A DNA stretch of 64,000 nucleotides from Mya arenaria (lineage: Eukaryota > Mollusca > Bivalvia > Myida > Myidae): positions 13,696,375-13,760,374 of the forward strand of contig NC_069133.1 in assembly GCF_026914265.1 (NCBI RefSeq), given 5' to 3'. This document shows, piece by piece, positions 13,100-24,954 of the stretch; the stretch's first letter is position 1, and the number at the start of each line of letters is the position of its first letter. Under the pieces are notes generated by a model. That model did no database searches and was not told the DNA's origin. It saw nothing but the letters and a program-made list of their open reading frames with translations. Both the position numbers and the translations under genes were made by a program.

Positions 13100-14580
13100 T
13101 GTAATTAACCCGTTTTTAACCATATCAATAATGAATTCGTCCGACAAAGAGAATTTAATCGCGACGCTCAGCAGAAATTTTCGTTCTGCGTCTGTCCGCC
13201 GTCGAGTTAACTTCGGGCAGTAAACCGGACCGCCTCGTTTTAGGCTAAAACGGTTTTTAACCTTCTAGCTGTTAATAATTGGACACAAGACATTGCGATA
13301 TAAGGGATATAAATGCTCCAGAAATAACGATCAAGACAGGTGAATGAAGCTACTGGCTAAATTTGGTGATACCTCTGAGTTATCTGTGGCTCAATTTTGG
13401 TCGAAATTTCCGGTCCCAGATTAAGTTTACACCTTTCACATAATACAAAAAATAAAGTAAATATAAACAGCATGGTATGTATGAAACACACACGATGCAT
13501 TATTATACACATACACAGTATAAATAAACGAGGCTTTGGTGTCATTTTTGAACAATTTTGAAACAGTTATTAAACACAACATATCACAAAGTCCAAAACA
13601 ACAACCATGAACAATAAGGGAACTAAACGCACTATGATCAAAATTAAACAATCAAAGGCAAAACGCACAAGGATAAAAGGCAACATACACATGGATCGAA
13701 GATGAAACACACAAGGATTAAAGCCAAAGCACACTAAGATCAAACACAAAACCACACAAAGATCAAAGGCAAACCACACAAAGATCAAAGGCAAACCACA
13801 CAAAGATCAAAGCTAAAACAAAGGGCCAAAAACAAAACGCACAAGGATCAGAGACAAAAAACACAGGGATCAAAACAAAGGCACATAAGGGGACACAATA
13901 TTTGAGGTGAGAGATAAAGTTCACATTCTTTATGAAATCCTTAAAAATAAAATGTCTTTTTGTAGATTGGTTATAGATAATGCATCTTATCACTCTATTT
14001 GGAAAAATGATATAGTTGATGGTAATCAGAGACGATACGATAATGGTAAAACGTTACAAATAACGAAAAAACAAATTGTACCTATATGCCATCTCTACCC
14101 TTAATTTGTATTTTCCTCACCCCATGCGGCGTAATAATGATAAGTAATAGGACGAGGACCAACAAGCTAATGTAATACATTAGTAATGACGAAATATATT
14201 CCTTATATAGATATCCATTCAGAAAGGTATTTTGGCATTTTTAAAGAAAGATTGCTCTGTCAGCTTTACTCAGAATGTGTATGTCTGCTTATTGATCAAA
14301 ACATTCGGGACAAACGTTCGTCTTAACCACTGGTATGTGCCACTTCAGCTTGTATATCCCATTTTAGTCGAAATGCGCTTTAAATGAAAACAAGATGAGG
14401 TAAAACGATAGAGACCTAATTATTCGAGCTGAGTGGCAGTTTCAACGTTCCTCATTCGAGGATCGCGAGCACGAGTGCACGGGTGTGAAACAGTGGCTCC
14501 AGCTCTTTTAGGAGCTGTATATAAAATAGAGCCAATGACACTTCCGAGCTAGAGCAAAAGAACGGACATCATCATAAAAG
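13100..14580 (+). repeat. Right arm of inverted duplication, with minisatellite (array 2)
   Basis: Matches 9,812-6,780 in reverse complement. About 13,640-13,880 is a short array of the same 22-bp unit in the opposite orientation (acacaaggatcaaagccaaa). Both flanks are conserved, including taggacgaggaccaac and tagtcgaaatgcgctt. ORFs at 13,357-14,104 are shadows. Confidence 0.75.
14518..14580 (+). promoter_or_regulatory. TATA-box promoter with short leader exon and splice donor
   Basis: A TATATAAAA box (14,518-14,526) is preceded by a small hairpin (CAGCTC/GAGCTG) and followed about 55 bases later by AAAAG|GTAAGTATG, an excellent splice donor at 14,580/14,581. This is the layout of a short noncoding first exon. 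It lies in the right arm of the large inverted duplication, just before segment S copy b. No coding exon downstream could be assigned. Confidence 0.3.
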
Positions 14581-15530
14581 GTAAGTATGAACCGTTATTT
14601 TATCTAATGTCACAATTATGAGGGCTTATATGAGAAATCGAGGAATGCAGTGCCATATAAATATATTTAATCTTTACACGTATATCGGTTATTTGTAAAC
14701 ATATTATTTATCGAGTTTATAAGACTGACTCTGCCATCAAACACATGCATTTTGACAAACAAAAAAAGAACATTTTACCAATTTTCAACTGAATTTTACT
14801 CAAGAAGCTTACATTTAAGATAAAACCAATATTACCGACTGCTTTTATTTTGTCGGGAATAAAAATGGCCGCCTGTTTACCGGAATAAGCATGTTTAAAC
14901 TCTTTTTCTGGATTGAGCTGGAGCCAAAAGCCAGGGAGCTTGAGCCAAAGCGTGGAGGTTGAGCCAATACGCTGTATATTAATGCACGTTTCGATGAGAA
15001 ATATCGGCAAATTCCGAACGCTAAATTCTTTATTAATAAAGATTACTTAATACAAAAACTGTTATATGTTTTACTCCTCGATATGTTCCAAGTCATCTGC
15101 AAATGATATCATACATGTTTTAAAATGAGATGTAATACTGCTATACTGGTTCTTACATGAAAAATGTAGTAGTATACAATATTCCCGCTGATTGCTTCAA
15201 ATACAATGTTGACCAGTTACTTAGACATATTAAGTATGCCAGATAGTAAGTAAGTGAGTATGTGTGTCTAAAATCATACCTTATCTAATGTATTGTCTTT
15301 TTTTTCCTTGTTTACTTTGTTAAAATTTATACATGTGTTTAATATGTAAAGTCACATTTAAGTCAAACTTGATTCTAGTTAACTTCATCTTGTAATTTTT
15401 ATGCTGCTATTTTGATAATTTCTATTTTATATGTGATTCGTATTTTGTACTGCGCTTTTGAACGTTTATTATGAAAATAGCGTAATAGAAATCTGATATA
15501 ATATGTAGTATTTAATGATAATAATAATAA
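14581..15530. other. AT-rich intervening sequence
   Basis: Would be intron 1 if the donor at 14,580 is used. The minus ORF at 14,717-15,010 has no supporting feature. Confidence 0.3.
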
Positions 15531-15652
15531 TAATAAAAAGAAGAAGAAGAAGAAGAAGAAGAAGAAGAAGAAGAAGAAGAAGAAGAAGAAGAAGAAGAAG
15601 AAAAAGAAGAAGAAGAAGAAGAAGGACAATAAGAAAAAGAAGAAGAAGAAGT
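15518..15652. repeat. (AAG)n microsatellite with AAT prefix
   Basis: A run of AAT units followed by more than 100 bases of nearly pure AAG. It produces the poly-Phe ORF on the minus strand. Confidence 0.97.
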
Positions 15653-15979
15653 ACGGTAATGTCAACATAACCACGGACCTATCAACAATAAAGGTCCGTG
15701 ACATAGCCGACCATTAACGATATTTTGCATTGATACTTCTCTTATCAAAGCAGCTAATAAAAGCAAGCAGCAGTATGCCTTTTTGCAAGAAAGAGACAAA
15801 TTGAACCTTCAAGAAAAAACAATAAAACAGGAGGTCTCGGCACTTTAAAAATCGTAATTTTAGGTTTCGATTTAATTGTTTTTTATTTTAATTGTTGTTT
15901 AGGAACCGATGCATAACGAAGATTTATTGGTGGATAAGCTCGCTCCTTATAAGTAAATCCAGCGTGATATGTTCAACAA

Positions 15980-17450
15980 TTCGCTCACAATTGAATTCGG
16001 TTTTCTTTGATATTTGAAGTCGATTGACAGGATAAATATGTTGCACTTGATTTAAAATTTACTTAATGTATTAAGGCGAATAAAACAAATACTATCATTC
16101 AAAGCGTCAATACCATCAAATTAATTTGCAAAAACATAGTGTACAAAATATACGCAAATTTCTTTGAAGGTTAAAGGTCACATACATATCACTATCGGGT
16201 TTATCATATCAACAAGGAAGAGTATTTCAAAATAGAAAGACGGTTCGATACCACAGAGCGTGCACTGCAAATAAACCTGACATTCTTTTCGGTGCGATTT
16301 CAAAAAAAAACAATTTGTATACATATGCTACGGCGGATTCAGGAGTATTTGATAGATGTGAGAAACTTTTGTACGCAATTTAAGGCGAGTGATTCCTCCC
16401 ATAGGATTCGAAAGGAATAGGGTCCAAAAATGATATAGGGTTTTGACTTTCCCAAGACATTCAAAGCTGCATTTGGTATAAGTGGTGCAATATTTTGCAG
16501 TTTATCAATTTTTATACGGATTATTAGGCATGTTATTTGCATTGACTAATTTAGCATGTTGGAGGTTAAGGATGTATGCATAACTGCTTAACTGCTGTGT
16601 TATTCCAATACCTGCTGTTCAATTCTTCTGGACCCTTGGATTATTAAGCCTGCACGGGTCATGTCAACGCCATTTTTGACTAAAATACGACATATTTGCT
16701 CGAGTTATTTGGTAAAAAAATGTAAATTAATAACCATTTAGAACTCTTCTAACTCATTTATTTTAGAAATGATCCCAAACTTCTTAAAGATTGTCCGATT
16801 ATATGTGCCTCGAAATGTGTATACAACTTAAGGAATATAAAAGTAACCTATTAGTCCAAAGTTAATCTAAAGCGTTGATCAATATATGTTTTCCAAACAA
16901 TATAAACTAAGAATGTAACAAATGTATACTATAGGACAACGTCCCCTGTAAAACAAAAATCTGATTTAAATTAGATTAATGCTGCACACACGCTTTCCTT
17001 CAAACCTTGCAGTTAGTAACAAATATATTATATCGTTAAAATTATATTTTGGCTGTTTTTACAGCCACTTATAAAATTAATTAATGTGTTTATTCAATTC
17101 TTTCAAAGCAGTATAATGATTTGTTTTATCTCCCAATTTCCTCAAATCCCCATTTATACCAGACTTACTCTTTTAAAACATTGATATAAAACATAAACAA
17201 ATTACAATTAACTTGATCAAAGATCTTGTTCATTTTTGAGATTCTTTTAACTTCCTTGACTCGGGAAGTTACAGGTAATCCTCATTACATTTGCCGTCAA
17301 ATAATTAAATTCATAGGTAAAGAAATGCCGTGTATTAAAGATCAAATAAATATCAAGAAAAGACAACGTTGCATCCGCAGAAACAACATGAATACCTTCC
17401 TACAGGAAGATTTTCTTGCAATAAACTTGGAAATGGGATGCTAGTATATA
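15980..17450 (+). repeat. Segment S, copy b
   Basis: Shares with copies c-e, in order: gcgtgcactgcaaataaa, acattcttttcggtg, cggattcagg, tgtacgcaatttaaggcg, catggggtcatatcaac-like text, cacacgctttcct, aaaacattgatataaaac and attcataggt. No consistent reading frame is conserved across the copies. Confidence 0.8.
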
Positions 17451-17474
17451 GTATGACGTACGATTAGGATCTTT

Positions 17475-17740
17475 ATTGCCGATGCAGCATCATGCTAATG
17501 TAAAATAAGCCCATGCAGCATCGGCAGGCTGAAGCAGCATCGGCAGAGCATCATGCTGCATCGGCAAAATAATAATTGAGCATCATGCTCAAGAACAATA
17601 AGGACCCTTTCGTACGCGCTAATGTAAAATAAGCCGATGCTGCATCGGCGAAGCCCATGCACCATCGGCAGGCTGAAGCAGCATCGGCTGAGCATCATGC
17701 TGCATCGGCAAAATAATAATTTAGCATCATGCTCAAAAAC
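17475..17740. repeat. Palindrome-rich tandem duplication, about 125-bp unit
   Basis: Two units share aatgtaaaataagcc and gagcatcatgctcaa. The motif GCATCGGC occurs six times, plus one CCATCGGC. A perfect-arm hairpin GCCGATGC-T-GCATCGGC sits near 17,633-17,649, and gagcatcatgctc is another near-palindrome. Confidence 0.8.
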
Positions 17741-17749
17741 AATAAAGAC

Positions 17750-19330
17750 GTACGAGCGCTAAGGCCAAAATATACAAGGATCAAAACCAAACACGCACAA
17801 GTATCAAGCCGAAACACACAAGAATAAAGCCGAAACACACAAGATTCGACACAAAACTCACACAGATCAAGGTTAAAACACTTCCTTGACAAAAGTCAAC
17901 TACACAAGGATAAATTCAAACACAGACAAAGCCAAAAGCCAAACACACACTATGATCAAAGCTATACACACACTAGGATCAAGCCATAATACACACGGAT
18001 CAAGCAAACCCACACTGGTCTCATAGCCAAATCACACAAGTGTCAAATTATAACTAACTAACACACAATGGTCAAAGTCAAAACGCGCAATGATCCGAGC
18101 CAAATACACACAATGGCCATAGCCAAACCGCACACAAGGATCAAGCCAAAACACACGAGGACTAAAATCCAAACGCTGAACGAACACAGTCAAAACGTAC
18201 ACGGATCAAAGCCAAAACAAACAAAGGTCAAGCCAAACACACAAAGGTCAGAACCAAAACGGAAAAGGAAATAAGCAAAACTGCACATGGTTCAAACCTC
18301 AAAAACACAAGGATCAAAGCCAAAACTCACAAGGAAACATGCAAAGATGCACACGGTTCAAATTTCATGTACACAAGGTTGAGAGCCAAAACTCACAAGG
18401 AAACATGCAAAGATGCACACGGTTCAAATTTCATGTACACAAGGTTGAGAGCCAAAACACTCAAGGAAACATGCAAAACTGCATAAGGTTTAAACCTCAA
18501 ATACACAATATTGAGAGTCAAAACACACAATAATCACGCTAAAATATATAGCATTCAAGCCAAAACACACAAGGTGCAAAGTGAAAACGTACACTGATTA
18601 GATTAAAAGCGTCAAACGACAGATCCCAAAGGTACTCTTAGAGACACACAATGTCAGGAGGCAAGATACATTACTTGCTTCTATAAATGATAACCTCATT
18701 AACATTAAATAAGTTAATTTTGTAGGTTGGTTATAGATAATGCATTTTCCTCACTCTGTTTGGCAAAATGAGAAGAAAGATGTACTTTCCTCACTCAAAA
18801 TGGCATAATAACAATGAGTTATAGGACGAGGAATAATAGACTTATATCATACAATAAGAATGACGAGTTATATTCGTTCATTGGATATGCTTTCATTCTG
18901 AGAGGTCTCTTGGCATATGGTAAGATAAATAGCTCGGTCATCTTGACTCGGAATATGAATTTGTGTTTATTGAACAATACAATAATGCAAGACAAACGTT
19001 CTTCTCGATGACCGTTTTTTTCTGTCTGGAAAATTGCATCTTATGATGATATTTCCCCATTATAGTCGAAATATGTTTTGCAAGAAATATCATGGAGTTT
19101 AAACGAGTCTAGCCTAATTTCAAGTAATTTCATTGTTTCGACGGACGCGAACACGAGCAGTCCAAGCAGCAGTTGACCATATGAAATATATAATGTATTA
19201 AACCATCCGTTTGCTGTTGAAAAGTCATTGTCAGCTTGTGACATTTAAGAATAGTCTGGCCAAAGTCTTATCTTATTTTCCTCATAATTGAATCTGTGTT
19301 TGAAACTAAATCATTGCTATATAATTATGA
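17750..19330 (+). repeat. Third copy of the minisatellite segment (array 3)
   Basis: About 17,760-18,610 is a degenerate array of the unit acacaaggatcaaagccaaa, including a recent 67-bp duplication (18,335-18,470). The downstream flank (18,715-19,160) matches 13,960-14,480: tggttatagataatgcat, taggacgagga, ttatagtcgaaat and gcgaacacgagcag. Confidence 0.75.
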
Positions 19331-20200
19331 TCTATATCGCATCTAGGTAAGTTAAGTGTCCATCCGCTTCTTACGCATTCGGTGATTCCTAGCTGTGAAA
19401 AAATAACACCCACATTGACAAGATACCACAATACTCACACACACGTAGAACACTGACACTCCGTAGAATACTGAACCTTTGGTCATAATTGTATATACAA
19501 TGAAATAAATATAATACTATTACTTGAATATTACTAGCCTTTTATAAAGGGGACCCGCTCATCCCGAGAAAAAACATCCCGGTTATGCATCTAAAGACAC
19601 ATATATTATGTTTACTTTTGTACTATACTTTTTAAAACCGCAATTAAAGAAGAAAATACGCTTTAAGTATAAAACATATTCTGGTTTTCGTGGGGAGCGA
19701 ACCAGCGCCGGAACATTCAAAGAAAAGTTAGATGACTGACAACAAAACTACACGCTCAAAAGAACAGACATGAGGATAGCTTAACCTTCAATGCCTTTCA
19801 TATATAAACGTTGCTAAAATTATTCAAAATCATGGACTTCAAAGACAATATTTTAGCACATATTAACATTTTTTGATGGGATCCAGCCGTCAGTGGTTTG
19901 TGTTTATACTCCTAATCATATTGATTTGCTATACTGTATTTTATTATACAAAAGAAATTGCATTTTACAAAAGTAGAAGCGAGTTCCTTTTAGTTGCTAC
20001 CACCGTCCAAACGTCCAGAACTTGTTCTTGTACTATGCAACTATAACAACAACAACACTTTAGCTAACAATCTGGTAGTATATCATGGTAATGCCAGCAT
20101 GAGCGATAGCTTAATTGCAAACATATTTCTCTTTGCAAAATAACTTCGCAAAGCGAACATGTCGATACAATTTAGAAGTACTTAAACACATTGAGGCTTC
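19330..20200. other. AT-rich stretch without recognised features
   Basis: Lies between minisatellite array 3 and segment S copy c. No gene or repeat boundary recognised. Confidence 0.35.
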
Positions 20201-20209
20201 AATTTCATT

Positions 20210-21435
20210 GGCCGGAACAAACAAACGCAAACTGTATATGTATGGATATGTTGCCAGTGTATGTTAGGCCTTTAGAAGTAAGTTCCACGTCGAAATGTAC
20301 AATAGTACACTCAATCGCTGACGTTGGCAGTTTGATTGGCAGGCTATAAATGTTGCCCTACATTCGAAATTTACGGAGTAAAAATAGAAAAAAATATAAA
20401 GGTTATGTAGGTATGTTGATTGATCCTCAAATCACAGTTTGCACTAGGTTTTGTGGTATATACAAACAGCAGGATTCATGTCGGTAGGCGGTTCAATTTT
20501 ACAACGTGTACGCTAAAAAAATCCACAAAGCGTGCACTGCAGATAAAACTGACATTCTTTTCGGTGCAACATGCGAGAGAATTTTGTAGATATATCCTAG
20601 GGCTGATTCAGCATTCGGCGAATAAAGAGAATAACTTTCGCACGCAATTTAAGATGTGCGAATCTCCCGTGGGAACCGAAAGCAATAGGCTTCACACGTC
20701 ATATGGCTGTACGATCTCCTCATATATTTTAAGCTACAATTAGTATAAACTAGCGCATTCTTTTGTAATTCATTCATTGTTACCACCCTGTTCATTTGCT
20801 GGTAGTATTTTATTCAAATATTACTCATGTATACTTTACGAAAACGGCTGAGTTGTGTTGTTTTTTTGTAAAAAAAGAATCTTGAAAACGAGTGTCGTTC
20901 CACGAAATTAACTTGAACAAATAGTAAAGTTAATGCTATGAACAGGCTTTTCTACAAGAGTTGGAGTTAGAAACACATCAACTATATCGTTAAAATTATC
21001 TTTGACTGATATTTATAACCGCGCAGTAAATCCTTGAGCGTGTTTGTTTAATTATTCCAAACCCCGTTTAATGATTATTTTTCATCTTCCAATTCCTCAA
21101 ACGACCAATTTATGCAAGATTAACCCCTTTAAAACATTGATGTAAAACATAAACAAATTACAATTAGCTTGATCAAAGCTCTCGTTCATTACCAAATTTC
21201 TTTCTATATTTTCCATAATAATGATGTAAAGGATAATCCTTGTTAACTTTGCCATCAAAGAATGAAATTCATAGGTGAATACCGCTGTGCAATAATTATC
21301 AAAGCGCAAACAACGTAGAAACAGCAAATTAAGCAAAATATTTTCCTAAAGCAATGCCAACAAACTTCCAAAACAGATGCGACATTGCTATCAGATGCAG
21401 GAAATCTGTCAAAGTTGTAAAGAATTAAAGCATTG
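20210..21435 (+). repeat. Segment S, copy c
   Basis: Has tatgtaggtatgttgattgatcc (as in copy d near 32,385, small differences), gcgtgcactgcagataaa, cgcacgcaatttaaga, cccatttatgcaag-like text and aaacattgatgtaaaac in the shared order. The 107-residue ORF at 20,420-20,743 is not conserved in the other copies. Confidence 0.8.
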
Positions 21436-21463
21436 TATCAGCAACTAAAAACTCATTTTTAGA

Positions 21464-21496
21464 CTGTCGGCTGCAAGCCGACAGTCTTTAGAGAGC
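21464..21496 (+). repeat. TTTTTAG followed by a strong hairpin
   Basis: GACTGTCGGCT and AGCCGACAGTC form an 11-bp perfect stem with a 3-base loop. The same TTTTTAG-plus-hairpin design begins the large element at 54,611. The other end of this element was not found. Confidence 0.5.
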
Positions 21497-22099
21497 GGTA
21501 TTTCAGAAACGCGACTAGTCGCCTGACACGACATACTGAACATGAATATATTAATACACACCACCTGCGTAGCAACAGAACTACTTACGTGAATGTGGGG
21601 CGTCAAGTACCTGCTTATGTGTATTTAACGCGTTATTGCCTTTTTTATGACAAACATTGCGTGTTACTCTTAGTATAGTTGTACCGTTGCAATTTGGTGA
21701 GTTTTATTGAACAAAATAATGAAAAATAATGAAAGTATAGCATTTACATACGAAGTCATTTTACCCTACATCCAATAGTAAGCTACACCACATGTTTGCA
21801 CCCCGTGTGACGTCACACATATCCCGGCATTCAAGACTGACCCGGCAAACCCCGGCAAAGAACTTATTTTATGAATGAAAGCTATTAAGAAATAAATCAT
21901 ACGCGGTTAAAGAGTTCATGTCATGTAAAATTTTGTGAAATAGCTTTTATGTTTGAAATGATTTTTTTTCAGCAGCAATCGAACTATTGTATTTGTTTGA
22001 GTAAATTATTTGGAGTATACCTATCACAGTGTGTCAACGTTATGCCTATTGTTATTTTGGACTATAGGGTGTAGTTTTTAAAGTCATACACAATATTGC

Positions 22100-22265
22100 A
22101 GTTAACCAAAACTGACTCCCATATAGTAATTAAAGACCCATAAATTGCATTTAACCAAAACTGACTCCCATATAGTAATTGTATACCCATTAATTGCATT
22201 TATCCAAAACTGACTCCCATATAGTAATCGTATACCCATAAATTGCATTTAACCAAAACTGAATC
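22100..22265. repeat. 49-bp tandem repeat, about 3.3 copies
   Basis: The anchor ccaaaactgactcccatata starts at 22,106, 22,155, 22,204 and (partial) 22,253, an exact 49-base period. Confidence 0.95.
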
Positions 22266-23189
22266 AACTGTCTGGTGTAATATGACTTTATAATATTTGT
22301 TGAGTTATCAAAACTGAATCCCATATAGTTTTGTTGACTATACGGGGGTCATTTGAAAGTCATTTTCATTTTTTGTTTATTTATTTTTTATAAAATCTTT
22401 AGCCTTATTGAAGTGTGCAATTGACTAAAATGGTTCAAGTTTCGGTTTATCGCCTTATCTGCCAAAATATATAATTGGATACAATTTGGATAACTATAAC
22501 CTTTGTTATCAAATGAAGGCATTTAGTTTAAAGTAAGAGCATATTCAATAATAATAACTCCACAACAGCCATCGTACTATTATGATATTAACTATAGCAG
22601 TCCTATCGGAAAGTGATTGCAAATACCGGGTACCGGTAACCGTGCTTTTGCACCGCCCTTCAGAACGATTTACGTTAACCAAAATCGAATCCCCTAAATA
22701 TTCGATTTCGTTTCCCATATAACACATACCCACAATATGGCGGCGATTATGCGGAAATGAAATTGAATGTTACTTCGAACACGTTCTTCTACAAAATAAC
22801 CGACCTGTATTTAGTGCTATTGCTTTAACATCAATCGAAGCAAAAATGGCATCAATATATGCGTCTAAAAATGTTAAATTTAGATGGAGACAATCCAGAA
22901 ATGAGCTGCCAGGGAGTGATCGATTTCGGACACGAAGGTACATGTACATTAGTCTGAAATAATAGACGTGTTATACGGGATTCTTCCAATCCCGAACGTC
23001 TAAACGGTTTTGTGCAAAAAGCGGGGGTGTTTGAAAAATATTGAAATTGTATTAAGTGAAGTATTTTATGGTTAAAATGGATAATAAAGTAAAGATTTAT
23101 ATTCATATTTTACCATGGAAGTGCAAAGCTATTTTGCAAAAACAAGCATTTAATGCATTAAAACACATTATTCACCTTTTCATTAAAAG

Positions 23190-23405
23190 GAAAGTTGACT
23201 GACACAGACAACGATTATGCCAAGTGGAACAACTTGACCCAATCGTAATAATTCGGCCACCTCCACCAGCTTCGAGATAATACAATCGTAACAACTCGGC
23301 CTTGGCCGAACAATCTGAACACCTCAGCCAGGGATTGACTATCTCGAAGCTTACCGAAGATGGCGAGTTGTTACAATTGATGGCCGAAATGATCCGATTG
23401 TTGTA
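23190..23405. mobile_element. Small inverted-repeat insertion inside hAT-like copy A
   Basis: Absent from copy B. The ends are imperfect inverted repeats (CAACTTGACCCAATCG against CAACAATCGGATCATT reverse complement), with inner matches AGCTTCGAGATA/TATCTCGAAGCT. It is GC-rich for the region. Confidence 0.5.
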
Positions 23406-23624
23406 AAATTGTGAACTGCAGGTCTTGCAGGTGCCCTTCATGTATATATTGTTATGTTTTGACAGAATGAAATGAAGAAAAAACCATCAAACTCATAATT
23501 ATTTGCTTGATATTACTTTTTGGTTACGGAATTTATATAAAATAACATTATCTGGTAATATTTGTTGTTTTTATGATATGTTATAGATGCAATATGCTTT
23601 AACCCGGAATCCTGATCGGAATAA

Positions 23625-24618
23625 GGCCAAAAAAAAAAATATGTCTGGTTCAGGAAACCCGACCGACCCTATTTTTTACCCGCCGACCCTAAACTTTTTT
23701 TTCGAAATCGCGGCCGAAAACCGCTATACTGCGTATTGAAAATTTTCTTTTCTGTAGTTATTGCTCTTTGGGTTAATAGAGCGCGTTTATATCGATCTTT
23801 GGGTTAATAGAGCGCACAACAATGGCGGCGCCCATGGCGTGTTCACCAGCCACTTTGATGGCCATAAAACTCCAAAAATGTGAACATGGAGCAGAGCGGC
23901 AGGTCATGAAAGCGGTCCAGCATGGTTGCCTAGCTAATGCCTTATATGATTTTGTGCAACACCACTCACAATGTGCATTTGTTACAATGACAGAATTCAC
24001 AAAAGAGATGTATTAAAGTGACTTATCTTTACAAGATATTTTAAACAAAATTGTCGACAGAAATCTTTAAAAAATGGAATTTTTATAAAATACTAGGTTG
24101 TACATGAATCTCTTTTGTGAACTCTTTGTGCAGGTTAGCATTGTACAGAGGGTGACTAAAAGGCATAGGGTACATAAACAGCAAGCATAGAAAAGGAAAA
24201 TAATGTGAATAAACAAAGATGATACATGGTTAGATAGATTAGATAGATTTATTCGACATAAAAATTGCATATAACATGACAAATACAAATTTAAACATGT
24301 ATAAACATATATAACATTTATGTCAAGGATAACACAAAAAAGAGTTAAAATAAAACCTTATTTCCATTGTGGTCCTTACAGATAATACAGGGTTGAAATG
24401 CTCTGTTATTATGTGGTTAAATGACTGCATTGAAACAAGCACACATCACAATACCACATGCTGGGAGTTACAAAGTGATCTGACTGCTCTGTGCATCGTC
24501 TACACATAGACAACATACGTCCAAAAAAAAAAAAAAAAAAAAAAAATGGAAAAAATGCCTACCCTCCTAATTTTTTGGGACAACGTTTCCTGAACCAGAC
24601 ATATTTTTTTTTTTGGCC
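23625..24618. mobile_element. 994-bp PIF/Harbinger-like non-autonomous transposon
   Basis: It has perfect 34-bp terminal inverted repeats (23,625-23,658 and 24,585-24,618) of GGCC, eleven A, then TATGTCTGGTTCAGGAAAC. It is flanked by TAA on both sides (23,622-23,624 and 24,619-24,621). The neighbouring copy B has the uninterrupted site cggaatagctaccca. A 3-bp TWA/TAA-type duplication with GGCC-type ends is typical of PIF/Harbinger elements. No transposase is encoded. It carries a 64-residue ORF (23,822-24,016, beginning MAAPMACSPATL), a direct repeat ctttgggttaatagagcgc, and an inner inverted repeat ttcacaaaagagat/atctcttttgtgaa. Confidence 0.88.
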
Positions 24619-24739
24619 TAACTACCCACTTTTCGTACAAAACAATTTGTACGTGAAGGATTTGCTGTATCAAAAATCTTTAAAAAAATCTGTCAACGTA
24701 CAATTATTTGGACTAGAAGGTACATCTAGCTGATCTACA

Positions 24740-24832
24740 TCTCTTAGTCTAAATATTTGTACGTTGACGGACTCTATTTACGATTAAAAAAAATGTATAT
24801 ATATATATATATATATGGCAAATCCTTCACTA
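24740..24832 (-). repeat. Inverted partial copy of the hAT-like element (right end)
   Basis: tagtctaaatatttgtacgttgac and gcaaatccttcac (24,818-24,830) mirror gtcaacgtacaattattt and gtgaaggatttgc at 24,653-24,715. Together they form a long foldback centred near 24,727. It includes an (AT)n run at 24,797-24,817. Confidence 0.65.
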
Positions 24833-24954
24833 CAACATCTTCATGTTACTTTCAATTCAGAGTTGATTATTCACTAAAATTATTTCGCCTTTTTAATTGT
24901 TGCTTAACCTGAAACGTCTCAACCATCCAAAAAGAACATATATATATGCTTCAA

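Larger units (their letters stand above)
22950..24715. mobile_element. hAT-like MITE copy A, interrupted by two insertions
   Basis: The left end TAGTCTGAAATAATAGACG and right end ATTATTTGGACTA are imperfect TIRs. It is collinear with copy B (24,955-25,474) along its length, apart from an insertion at about 23,190-23,405 and the 994-bp element at 23,625-24,618. The octamer AAGGTACA occurs near both ends (about 22,935 and 24,717), but 7 bases off on the left. Confidence 0.75.

Noticed and set aside
15399..15704. 101-residue ORF, mostly Phe
   Set aside because: Antisense of the AAG microsatellite.
17495..17698. 67-residue Cys-rich ORF
   Set aside because: Translation of the GCATCGGC repeat pair.
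20420..20743. 107-residue ORF in segment S copy c
   Set aside because: Frame broken in the homologous copies b, d and e.
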